64,000 nucleotides of DNA, taken from contig AP031352.1 in assembly GCA_037833965.1 (NCBI GenBank), forward strand, positions 27,158,501-27,222,500, read 5' to 3'. Made by a program: the position numbers and the translations under genes. This DNA comes from Marchantia polymorpha subsp. ruderalis (lineage: Eukaryota > Streptophyta > Marchantiopsida > Marchantiales > Marchantiaceae). Of this stretch, positions 1-11,430 are shown one piece after another. Position 1 is the first letter of the stretch. The number at the start of each line of letters is the position of its first letter. The notes below the pieces were generated by a model. The model searched no databases, was not told the origin of the DNA, and saw only the letters and a program-made list of their open reading frames with translations.

Positions 1-560
1 GCACCGGACACGATGCCAGACACAACAGCGCTCGCACAAAAGATCAGATCACTCGCAGCTTCCGAAGTCTCGCCTGCGCCCTCCTTCCCTCCCTTCCTTC
101 CTTCCTTCCGGACCCCTTTCCCTGGAGTCCCGTCCCTTCCCTTCCTTTCCCTTCCCTTGCCTTCTGACCCGACCCGTTACTTGGTCCAGCGTGCTCCTGC
201 GCAAGGCGACCCACACTTTAGGGTTATGCCCGTTCTATTCCGACGGGCGTTGGCCACTTTCATCGTTTTCCTTCCGTTCTTTCCGTCGGTTTGAAGTAAA
301 GTCTTCTCTCTCCGTCCCATCTGCTCGCTTCCTTTGGCTCCTCCTCTTTTGGAGTCAACGAGTTAATAGTTCGGTGGAGATCTGGCCGGCAGCTTTTCTC
401 TCCTCCTCGTTTGTCTCTTTCGGCCCTCCGTTATTTTTAGCCTTGCTCACCTCAATGAACGTTACGTCCAAGTCGTATCACCTCACCGCTTACGTGAGCT
501 CGTGGTCTTTCGAACATCTATAAATATGGTTTTCCTCCTTATTATTATATAAGGCACACG
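1..560. other. GC-balanced, pyrimidine-rich window edge, no supported gene
   Basis: The first ~300 bases are strongly pyrimidine-rich, with runs of CCTT and CCCTT, and then become mixed sequence up to about 560. Two overlapping ORFs (13-294 and 191-523) are open, but their translations are Pro/Ser/Phe-rich low complexity and match no family I recognise. The composition resembles the leaders upstream of the three genes in this window, so it could be promoter or 5' leader of a gene lying mostly outside the left edge. That is inference only. Composition shifts sharply to AT-rich after about 800. Confidence 0.35.
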
Positions 561-799
561 CTAATACATTGCGAGAACGCTATCAGTAAGTTCGAAGACA
601 CTAGAAAACAATTACCGACATTTTTTAATGAAAGAGAAAGAGGTTAAGCATGAGTAGTGCATTCAAGGAACACAAGGTTGTGAGGCCGGAAGGTAGTTGA
701 CGATGGAAAGGTCAGGGATTTGCAACAGTGCACCACTTACGAAAAGCCATCGGCTCTAAGTAGAGTGTAGGACAAACGAGGTACTGCAACCAAGACACT

Positions 800-3650
800 C
801 GTGATAAACTTTCCATTTTCATTTTAGCCTCATAATTCTACTGAATATATTCTCTAATAACCATACATACTGCACGTTTGGTGAATCTAAAGTGACGCTA
901 CCCAACCGAACCTCATCGAAGTCCATCGGGCTTCATGCCTTCACATGCAAATGATAAACAATTCATAAAAGATATAAATTGAACCAGATATTTACAATAT
1001 CTTGACCATAGATATGGTGAAACAGAGGGACTTTTATTTCGCCATTTTGGATCACTTTATGTATATAGTGATTATAGTGTGATGGAGAATATATGTTGAT
1101 AGTCGTAAATGTTCATCGTATGAACTTGTACTTCATTGTCAAACTAGCCACACAACACAAATATTCATCCAGTGAATTATGAAGAATCCCAAAACCAGAT
1201 GTGAGAAGACTTCCAATTAAAACTCAAAAGCACAAGTCATGGTCACAAAGTGTCACAATAGTATTTTTTTTATCTCAAATAAAAAGATGTATTTGTGTCA
1301 AATGCAATCGTTTTAATTTCATTATTACCAACTAATATTTTTCTGAAAATTATGTAATTCTATTTCTCACAACTGCACAACGAATCTTCTTTTTTTTTAA
1401 GTTTTTTTTTAATCTTAGACTCAATTTTAAGTTATACAACACACATAAAGACAAAAATAATCAACAAGTATGTTTTATGTTTTATACATAAAATCTATCT
1501 CAACAATTATGAATATATTTTTTGAGTTGAAATGAAGAATCAACAAATTTTTTATCAGAGATTTATTTTATTTTGATAGATTTTTTATTAATATTTTGTA
1601 AACACTAAGAAAAGTCCTATATCATTTAAAATTTAAATCAATAAATTAAAAAATACCAAAATAAATTTTATATCATGAAAAAATATAATGTATTGAATTG
1701 AATTTCCCTCTACATGACTTATGATGTGACTGAAATCAAGATAACATACTTATAGATAAACAATAAACTACATCAAATACTTCTGTACTCTTTGGATTTT
1801 AAAAACTTTGTCATTGAATTTGAAGTCAGATATTTTTTTAACAAAATAAAATATTTAAATTCTTAAAAAAAATAACAACAATCTACAGTATCTTTCTATT
1901 TGCAAGAGAAATAAAAATATGTCACGAATATAAATATTCATTTTTTTACAGAGTTAGTTTTTATCCTATCAAAAATTAAAATTTTAAACATTGATCCAAT
2001 TTTGTGTGACTTATTATAAAATTACAATTTTAATTTTAAATTTTAAATTTGATATTTAACAAGTTTTGATTGCATGACATAAATAAATAAATAAATAATG
2101 CACCAAATAATCAATTTTTTAGTTTAAAATTATGGATTTTGTTTTCATACAGTGCAGATGTAATAATAAGTGATGCAAACACAGAAATATCAAATTAAAA
2201 ATTAAAATTAAAATTTTTTTATTCAAGAATAAAGAAAATTCTCAAATAGACTAATTTTATATGTGATGCATATTATTCATCTTTATGATCTATGAATTGA
2301 GAAACTTGAAATCTTATATAAATTTTATATAAGGTTAGTGACACAAATTTACACAATCATTTCATACACTTTATACACAATAAAAAATTCATTTCTCAGA
2401 ATCTTTTGAAAAATATAATTTTCAATCAAATCTCAAAATTACTATTTTGTGACACATAAGAAAAATTAGAATGGAAAATTTTGATGAATGTAGATGATCT
2501 TGTCTACATATGATATAATGTAATTTCTCAAAAATTTATCAAAAATAGATGGAAAGTGCAACATCACATGAATTCTTCATGGAAAGCTTTCTGAAAATTA
2601 AGATCACCAATGAAAATTCATGGAGAGGATATATTGGAATGCAATATGAAATTTCTACTTACAATAATGAATGAAAACAATTAGACTTGTCATGTAAACA
2701 TATAAAATTTTCCACCAAATATCCAAAGTTGCAAACCATAGGGCTTTTATACACTTATATCATCGACTTCACAACTTAACTTATTTTTCTTGAATATAAT
2801 GTATTTATGTGATATAAAAAGCAGCATAAAATATAATGTCCATTAACGATAAAAATAAAAGGTTTGTACTTGAAAAAAATGTCAAAGAACCATTAAAATT
2901 CTTCCAATCACAACTAATCACAACCCTTAGTTCAAAATTGATGAATAAAATTTTGTATATTTATTTGATAGAAGATAAAAAATTTATTTTTTCCCAAAAA
3001 AAACACGTTTATGCCTTCACACGAAGACTTTTTTGATTTTGATATTCAATTTATCATAAAATTAATCTAATAACATTTCACATTATTTAGATATTCAATT
3101 TTATGTGTGTTGATAGCTTAAAAATTTTATGCTTATCAGACGCGTTTATAAGTTTAGTTTGAATTGTATTTTCAATTTTGACACTACCAAATGATTCCAA
3201 TATGTTTTTATAATACCCACATATTATTTTAACATTGTAAATGAAATGAAACTAAATTTACTTTTGTTGTATAGTCATTCATGATATTTTAAAACTTTTA
3301 TGTCATGTTGTAATAAATTTTTACTAATTTTCATGATAATATAACGAATTTTATATAAAAAATTATGAAAAATATAGACAAAATTGTTTGACGTGTTGAA
3401 TGTGTGAGTCAATGTTGTTGGTTATGTATTCTTAGAATGTATATTCTTAGAATGTATAGAGTTAAAATAAATATTTCTTCTATTTACAATTTTGTTTTGA
3501 AGTATACATCTGAATATATCTTTGCTAATGATTCAATTTATTTTTTTATCACAATTTATTGTTAAAGCACAAGAAAAAATAATTCGAATTTTTTTAATAT
3601 AAAAATTTTTGATAGTACATCTATAACAACGAAATACTCTCTCTTGTCTT
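800..3650. other. AT-rich block, probably decayed repeat DNA
   Basis: This stretch of about 2.85 kb is very AT-rich, with long A and T runs and stops in every frame. The longest ORF (2836-3036) has no recognisable domain. The composition matches the right-hand AT-rich block, where copia traces are readable, so old methylated and deaminated transposon DNA is likely, but I could not identify reverse transcriptase, integrase or gag motifs here. Confidence 0.45.
3426..3455. repeat. 15-bp perfect tandem duplication
   Basis: Two head-to-tail copies of a 15-base AT-rich unit (3426-3440 and 3441-3455) are identical. No function is suggested; replication slippage is the simplest explanation. Confidence 0.8.
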
Positions 3651-3757
3651 TAAATTTAGACTAAAATGATGCTAGAGTGCTTGGCGTCCCGTTTGGATGA
3701 TCACTATACTACTTTCAAACATATTAAACCTTCGTCTCGCAATAACATCTACTTTAT

Positions 3758-3811
3758 GTGATTGCTACCACTCACTCTTCAGAAAAATGAAGAGTGTGTG
3801 GTAGCAATCAC
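3758..3811. repeat. Near-perfect 23-bp inverted repeat (hairpin) with 8-nt loop
   Basis: Arms 3758-3780 and 3789-3811 are reverse complements with one mismatch in 23 positions, separated by an 8-base A-rich loop (3781-3788). The arms are of balanced composition although they sit at the edge of an AT-rich block, so this is not a simple AT palindrome. The complementarity stops abruptly at both ends. The loop is too short for a usual plant microRNA precursor. A foldback element, a MITE remnant or a small structured RNA are alternatives; no ORF overlaps it. Confidence 0.85.
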
Positions 3812-4940
3812 GAGTATGCACTTTGATACGCGAATTGAGCGGAAGAGTACAATATACCATGGGCTCAAACAATACTCTGGATAATGAGGAGCACATAGAT
3901 ATCGCTCATAACGTTGACCTGAATGGCACATTAAGGTGATCGGTCACCCAGACAGGTCATGCGCGAGAAAAGTATACAATCAATCACCATTAATACAATA
4001 AATGAAATTCCAGCAATCATAGCCATTAATTACTTATTTAATCTCTCGAAACTTCGTATATTTATTTCACTATTTCTTGTTCTCATTCAGGAAACACTGG
4101 ACATAATAAACTTTCAAGAACATGAAACAATCAATGTAGTGTAGTTTACATCAGTCATATCGAGAATTGCATCTGGAACGTCACAGTCGATTTCATGACC
4201 AAGATAACCACGCTACAACTAACCACGTCATACGAGTACCAGACAACATCATAGTTGATCTAATGTTGTCTCTATTGGCTATATTGAGAATTACGTTTGG
4301 ATTCACTCCTCCGAAGATGGATAACTATATGCAAAGTTTTACCCATGCCCGTACACTGACTAAGTAACAAACACAGTTTAAAAATAACCCTAGTTTGTCT
4401 TTCTCACTCAACTCCGGTGCTGATATGCTGCTATCGGCTTGCAACATCAAACACGTTAACGGAGTCGTTCGAAAGAAGAAACAAGATGCCAAAGGTAGAG
4501 AATTGTTCTGCTTCTTTCATATATGGACTTGATACTGATCAGAGTGTGGCCATTCTCTACCAAACATTCTCTATCCCACAGTTTAGTTATCAAGTGGTGT
4601 ATATTTTCCTCCCCAAGCGTATACCCAAATGATTTTGGGTTCTATAAGTAGTTGGTCTCAATTTTCCATTACTTTTTTCATGTTGGCACTTTTTGCCATA
4701 ATGTTTCCCCTCAAATGCGACCCTCTAGTGTTCACTTTCCTTTATTCTGTCTCAATATCTGTACACTTTACAAGAAGTTAGACTTTGTCCACTTCTGATT
4801 TCTGGCGTCTTAGCCTTGGCCTTGGTGGCAGACCGCTCCATGAAATACACACCCACGCGAGGCCCCATGAGAGCACACATGCCTTCGAATTCAAGCCAAA
4901 TCCAAACGTTGTTTTGGTCGTATCGCATAACAGATAACAG
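3812..4940. other. Intergenic DNA, no gene seen
   Basis: The sequence returns to mixed composition. Several ORFs of 60-76 codons are open on both strands, but none shows a domain, a signal peptide or splice-linked neighbours. I see nothing I can name here. Confidence 0.4.
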
Positions 4941-4947
4941 GAAATTT

Positions 4948-4955
4948 TATAAAAC
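4948..4955 (+). promoter_or_regulatory. Candidate TATA box for the exonuclease/KH gene
   Basis: The motif TATAAAAC lies about 620 bases upstream of the first coding exon. Transcription starting about 30 bases downstream would give a leader of about 590 nt, in line with the purine-rich untranslated-looking stretch that follows. It is a motif call without expression data. Confidence 0.3.
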
Positions 4956-5339
4956 CTTGCACTCATGTAATGCTCTAGACGCGGACAAGCCAGAAATCAT
5001 TCAGATTAACGAATGGCTGCAAAGTTGGGCAGAAGTGGACCGATAAATGGAGGAGAGGAGGAGGAGAACGAGAACGCGAAAGCGAAGACGAGATCGGAGA
5101 TGGCGAAGGGGAAAGCGGGCAGGCGAGAAAGAGGAGCAGAAGACGACATCGGAGCTGTGCATGTTGGGAGCGGGCGAGAACCGTCGGATCGAGGCACGAG
5201 GGTGTTTGGTTTCGTGCAAGCGTGGGTCAAGTGACAGCAAATGGAGGGGGGAGGGATGGCCGAGGCCGGCCCCTTGCCAAACTGTAGCAGGTGCTAAAAT
5301 AAGAAGAGGAATCGCGCATTGACGCCGAGAGATTGAGGC

Positions 5340-5515
5340 GAATGAGGTGTGAGTGAGATTTTGGTTACAGCTACGAGAGGCCGAGGAAGGGAGGGAGGGA
5401 GGAGGAGGAGGCCGACGGAAGGAGGAGGGCACGAAAGAAGGGAGGCGCGGGACAGGGAGAAGGCGAAGCAGAGGGCGAAAGAGGTAGAGGAGGAGGAGGA
5501 GGAGGAGGTAGAATA
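5340..5515 (+). repeat. Purine (GA/GGA) tract in the 5' leader
   Basis: This is a long, nearly pure purine tract with GGA, GAG and GGGA runs, ending in a GGA microsatellite around 5488-5510. It lies just upstream of the first coding exon and probably in the 5' untranslated leader. The 233-codon minus-strand ORF across it is a low-complexity Ser/Leu/Pro artefact of the complement. Confidence 0.6.
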
Positions 5516-5559
5516 CTTCCAGACGGACCGAAGAAAGTGCTTTGCGCTTGCTTTGCAGC

Positions 5560-5571
5560 ATGAATGAATGA
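5560..5571 (+). promoter_or_regulatory. Three-codon upstream ORF overlapping the inferred start codon
   Basis: Three ATGs occur within ten bases (5560, 5564 and 5568). The first opens a minimal ORF, Met-Asn-Glu-stop, whose TGA (5569-5571) overlaps the inferred main ATG at 5568-5570. The second, at 5564, opens a different frame that does not splice productively to exon 2. The arrangement could reduce initiation or feed reinitiation at the main ATG; that is inference and depends on the exon 1 model. Confidence 0.4.
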
Positions 5572-8500
5572 GCTTCTCCACAGCGATGGCGGACTCCTTG
5601 TCCGCCTGCTTGTCGCCCTGGTCCCAGTATTCGTCCGACCCGGCCCTCGCTGCTCCCACCGTGCCCCTCGTTCCTGGTTCGTTTCTCGATTCCGGCCTCC
5701 ACTCTTATCGAATGTCTGTTTGCCTGGACGTTTGTTCGTTCTATCTGTCAGTGTGTTCGCTGCAGCGCGCGTCGTCTATCCGCGGGCTCGGATCATTCTA
5801 ACGTCAGATCAGGCTCAGATTAAATTGGGCTCGTGAGGTAGATTGCGGAAGCTGCTGGAAATTTGGACTTGCTTCATGGTTTTGAGGAATTTGTGTTTCC
5901 GTGGATGAGCTTGGTAGCACCCTACATGCTTGCCCGGTGTAGGTTGACCGTGGCGAACACGAGGAGCTAGTAATTGGGCTTCACTGAGGGTAGGAGATCG
6001 CTCATTTGTGGATTTTGGGCGCCTACTTAACTTCGAGGAGTTATCAGCATGGACCTTGCAATCGATCCGTCATGAGCACTATTTGACATGGAGTGCAGGG
6101 CATCTGCCCAAATCTTGCTGTGGCTCAGCGCCGAAGTTGCATCATTAGTCCTGTGTATTGTCGCTCGAGAGGAGGCATCGAACCTTAAAATTACGACGTC
6201 TTCTCCAGACCAAGTGTAACAAGTTCTTGTGAGGGGAGGCTTAAGATGATGCATGTCGCCACGGCATTGCAAGATCGTGATAACACCTTCCTGACTGCCG
6301 TTTTTACGACCGTCGCTGGATGTTTGGATTCAAATCTGATATTTGCATTTCAGGGGTTTCTTGTATTTTGAATCATGTAAAAGTGGTCATCGAGAATGCA
6401 CACCGTGCTTGACAGATTTGAAGTCAATCCGGCACGTAGGTTGACTTAATCTAAGATTTGCCTGTCAGCGGTTACCACAGCGTTTTGTAAATCCGCCACG
6501 TTGGAGCCAGTATTCGAAGCCATATCTGTACTTTATATTGGATTGCATACATCGTCGACTTTATGCGCACAAGATGCTCCTTATTCTTCCCCTTTAGTGC
6601 TTCGATTGCTTACCTATGCGGCTTGCATCAAGCTTGTAACTCATCTTTGAGAGTGGCTGGGGCTTGATCAGACGAGAGTCGAATGTTAAAGTGAAAATAT
6701 CGTTATTTCTCAAGTTTATAGCCTAACGTAGCACTGAGCTGTCCAATCCATGAGCTTTAAATCATCTCAAGATAATTATTACATTTGGAACCCTGATTTT
6801 AGTATGTGAGCAGTCTCCCACTTTCATTTCCACCTGGTTCTGTGGGTCCTTTTAGTCGCAGGATGTATGGTGATCAAGCAACCTGATTCTGTTTGCCCAA
6901 TCGCCGATGGTCCCCATTCCCTTGACCAATCCACCGAGTGTCATCTTTACGCTGCACTGTTGTTATATCAAAGTGCAATCTTGCTTAAGGAAGGATGAAA
7001 AATGTTGATAGTCATATAAAGTTGTATGTTTTTCTTCAGGTTTTTGAGTCTCCTTAACCAGCAAGAAATAGTTATGTAGTATCAACATGTCGTTTTGGTC
7101 ATTTTTGGTGTACTACGTTACTCCACCGAAGCAGTCTCCAAAGAGCACTTGCAGTATTTTAGCTCGACTCGCAGGACCTCTTGGGGTTCAGGTGGTTGAG
7201 TTTCTGAGTCTTGCTCTGTGTACTTAGCCAGTGTGGATCTGTGCGCCATGTGAATTTTATTTAATGTTGGGCAATGACACACAGTTTGTATAGAGATGTC
7301 TCCTGATTTTTTAAGACTCATAGTGAAGGTACCTTTTCTTCTGACTTGTATGAGTGTTTTTTTGGTACCTTGATTTTGTCTTCGGATATTTGTAATTGGC
7401 TGTCAATCAAGTTTGTTAGGTTCTGCTGCGATATGAAGTTTTAGAAATGTATATACAACATGATCGTTGTGGCTCAACCACCACGAAGGTTGCTGTCAGA
7501 AACTAGGGACTTGAAAGAAAGTCCTTGGAGGCCCTCCCTGTAGCATGGAGCCGAAAATCGTTTCACTGTTGTGGTGAAAATGTTAGGCATCATGCGCTGT
7601 CTCACTGTGTGAAACTGTTCGGGTTCATTTGCAACACTTCACCCTGTTTGAAAATGCTCTTGGCAGCGCAGGATACGGAACTCATAATCAGTACCTGGGC
7701 AGTTCTGGCGCTAATATGTGACTGTCCGTCGTAGCGACTTCTGTACTGTTTTCCATGTACATCATCTTACTGCTTGAACTTCTGGCTCACACAAGAGCGC
7801 TAAGAATTCCGTTCTTTCATTCCATTTTTGCACAGCGTTAAGTATCTAGCTTGGTGTTCTTACGTTACGTTCGGGACAATGCCTAGCTGTTTTCAGTTTC
7901 TGCGTTATGCTCTGGGGAATGTCTATGCTGCTTTTGTTTTCTGAGCTTTCACAACGGCTTGCTCTGTGGAGGAAAACGCTTATATACGCCATCCGCTATT
8001 TGTTTTCTTCTATTGTTTGCTGCTCGACACAGGGACTCTCTCATACTCCATATACCTCACAAATGGACTTTTGTTTGTGCCTGTTGACTAGTTTGATATC
8101 TAACTTGGCTGCAACACACATGTGAACGTCTATTCTTTCACTGTGGTCTTACTGTTCCGTCAAGCTTGTATATGCTCTGAGCTACTCTTGCTTTATTTAT
8201 TTGCACGTCACTTGTGATTATTCTCTATAAGTGACTTTCCTTCTGTAGGTGGTTGGTGCTTAAAGACGTTCTTTTACTTTTGCAGGGTGCAGGAGTCGCA
8301 GTAACTCGTTGGAAGTAGAAAAGTGGTTAGCACCTGTTCCTGTGACAATTGTTACCAAAGCATCACAATTACCACCAGCTTTCCTTCATCCTGATGAAAA
8401 AAACCCACTGATTGTCGGATTCGATTGTGAGGGTGTAAATCTAGCCCGGTATGGCCGCCTCTGCATCATGCAGGTATTTTCTCTCGGGATCGATGTGGGT

Positions 8501-11430
8501 AACAACATTTGAAGAGGGTTCTTTCATGACGTTTTTTTTATAAGTTTGGTATTCAGGACTCTTCTCTCGTTTCTTCACTTTGTACATAATATTAATGGCT
8601 ATCCAGTTTTATTTATTGTGCTCGTCCGCACCAACCATTGAAGAGCAAGACTTTGGCTTTCAGTAGTTTTCCTTGTTTCTGGTAGTAGAGGGTTAAACCA
8701 ATAACTTCCAGTCATGTCTTTTTTCTTACTCCAATCCCTTGATGATCTGGAAAGCCTCAATTCTTATTTTCTGAGGACAAGCGTGCATACATTGTGATTG
8801 ATTCCAGCTGGCTTTCGAAGATGCGGTATACCTTGTGGATGCTGTTGAGGGCGGCTACGAGCTGATGCAAGCTTGCAAGCCTGCTCTTGAGTCCATACAC
8901 ATCACAAAAGTGGTGCATGATTGCAAACGCGACAGTGAGGTATGTGTCACTTTCACCTTTCTGGTCTTATAAATTGCCTCATTTTCTAGCTTTAGAAACT
9001 CTCAAAATAGTCTCTTAATTAGCACCGCTCAACCAGGTCTACGATCTTCAGGCTATGACAGGCACACTTTAGCGCGTACAATGTTTTTGACTTTTTCGAA
9101 CTGCTTGGGAAAGTTGACAAAACTTTAGAGCTTCTCTGGAGTTAGAACTTTCGATTGATGCATGGAAGTTTGAACTCTGTTGTGAAAGCGAAGTTCGCAT
9201 TCCTCCCGTTGTGAAGACCAATATGTGTTTACTGTAGTTGACAGTGGTTATTGCTCCTGAATTCACAGGCATTGTTTTTCCAGTACGACATCAAGCTGCA
9301 CAATGTCTTTGACACTCAGGCAATTTTTCCTCTCCCGCTACTTGACTATGTGTTGCGTGTGCTTCGTATGGGTAGGTAGATAGTTGAACGGCTATGAGGT
9401 AGGGAAAAATGTTTAAGGTATGTGTATGTTTAGCACTTTCGTCACTGTGTTATTTTGACATGTGGAAATCTTCATTCCTGCTATGTTATCAGATTGCATA
9501 CACCCTTCTTGAAGAGCAGCAGGGGAAGAAGTGGGTGCCCGATGATTACATCTCATTCGTGGATCTACTTTCCGACGAACGCTATTGTGGTGCTGTTTCT
9601 TTCACTCTAAAAATCAAATTTTCGACTTTTCAAAGTTCCATTTTACATTTACGAGCAGCTTTAAGTTGTTTTAGTTGGTTCGTGAACTAAACCCTTGCAA
9701 TGTTGCGTAATGCAAGTTCCGAGATCTTATTTAGGATGGGGGTTGCCCTTGAATGTCGTAATGTGGAAATCTATTTGTCATAAGTAACTTTGTCGCCTTT
9801 GTACTATGATCCAAAACTTGTATTAAAGCTGTTGAAGATTTGATCATGTGCAGGTGTGGTGTATGACGAGAAAGAAGAAGTTCGAAGCCTTTTGAAGAAG
9901 GTTCGGACCGTGTATTCTATTCCTTCGTTTTTGCTGCTTTCCTTTTCAGCCGCCAGTTTGGTCACTTGCACGTCGAAGTCATTTAGATATCAAAGAATCC
10001 TGTATTTAGCATTCCAATTATACTATCTGCATGTTGTCTCGGTAAAAGCTTCATAGGTTTTTAGTTGTACCACTAGACTGTCGGAAACAATTCAGTTACG
10101 TAGCAGTTTCTCCTCAATCTGGAAAAAACTTCTAGATTGCGGGTTGTATTAAGTGAAAGGTGCACATGAGCAGGCTTCACATCTAAGCGTGATATATAGA
10201 CATAAGAAGCCTTCCTTTAGTTCATGGGTTTAGGAGTCGATTACCCCTCAAAGTCATTGCCGGGGTCCCACAGATTTGGCGTATTGATTAAAATATATGG
10301 TAGGGCAAGAAATGGCTAGCTTTTGGCGGAAGTGCGAACATAAAGTTTGGGATCTAACTTGCGGCTCATAATTCTGACCAGGATCCGCAATTCTGGACCC
10401 ACAGACCCTGGACTGAAATGATGACGCGTGTTGCAGCTGACGACGTTCGATTTCTTCTTTGCATCCACCACAAGATGATAACACAGTTGCAAAAGTATTC
10501 AATGTGGCAGCTCAATGTTAGGGGAGCTTTGTACTGCAGGTGCTTTTGTGCTACAGGTGATGGTTTTGTGGGCTGGCCTTCACCTCCTCCTCTGTCAGGT
10601 AACGAGATGTGCCGAAAGTTTCTGCTTGATGCGAACTAAGAGAAGTACGGGAGCATCAGTAGAGAACTATTAACTTTGATGTTTCTCCAGACTTTCTTAG
10701 AGAAGGCGAAGGGAGATCTCCTGAGGAGGAAGTTTTGGCGGTGGTCGATGTCATACCCGGAAAGATGGGTCGTATCATCGGCAAGAAAGGATCCTCAATC
10801 CTTTCTATCAAACAGTCTTGCAGGTAATTTTACTCTTCGGATGGCGCAGAGACTCTTGAACACTGATCGAAAGTTAGGCTTCAGCTCTTTTTGCTATGAA
10901 ACAACATGGATCGTCCCGCCAACCCGAAACCAGATGGCTGTACAAATGGGGTCGATCTCGGGCATTTGGTTAATGTTTTCCAGCTTTCGTCTCTCGCTTT
11001 ATTTTGTTTTAGGGGTCGAGGGAGCCTTTCAAGTTCTTTTTATATGAATTCGTAGCATGCTACCCCTCCAAATGCGTCAAAGGTTTTGAACAGTAAGTAG
11101 AAGTCCCCGCTGCCATCCATGATACCACTTATGATCATTCGTCGCGTGGACATGCAGGGCTGATATTTTTGTCGGTGGCGCGAAAGGTCCCCCTGACAAG
11201 GTAGATAATTTTGCCAACACTTTTTGCTCTGTACGCTGGCAATTTAGGTCTAACTTTACAAGGAGAAATTTAGGGATACAAAGAGCTTCATACTGGGAAC
11301 CGTCTTATGTTGTTCGCGCTGAATTATGTTTCCTTATTTGCCTTATGTCCATTCCATGCAGGTGTTCGTTATTGGAGCTGTGAAAGAAGTGAGGAAGGCC
11401 GAGGCTATACTTAGAGGGAGAATGTTGTGA
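5568..11430 (+). CDS. 3'-5' exonuclease-fold (RNase D/EXD-like) protein with C-terminal KH domain
   Basis: I read ten exons: 5568-5676, 8286-8473, 8808-8939, 9269-9319, 9493-9589, 9854-9900, 10382-10598, 10691-10823, 11158-11200 and 11362-11430. They sum to 1086 nt (361 codons plus stop) with phase kept at every junction. The exonuclease domain spans about residues 53-250: Exo I FDCEG (D83, E85), Exo II HDCKRDSE (D137, D141), then KLHNVFDTQ (152-160), and an Exo III-like RVAADDVRFLL (224-234). A conserved cysteine-rich RGALYCRC segment follows. The KH domain covers about 295-361 with VVDVIPGKMGRIIGKKG and its GXXG loop at G311-G314. Order and length match the plant exonuclease/KH family, whose members are expected to bind and perhaps trim RNA. 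Intron 4 (9320-9492) has a GC donor. Exon 1 is the least certain part: its donor is weak and intron 1 is 2.6 kb, so an alternative first exon is possible. All other exons are supported by family-like protein sequence. Confidence 0.9.

Noticed and set aside
5001-5702. 233-codon minus-strand ORF opposite the exonuclease/KH leader
   Set aside because: It is the complement of a purine tract, so Ser/Leu/Pro-rich low complexity with few stops is expected; no domain is seen and it overlaps exon 1.
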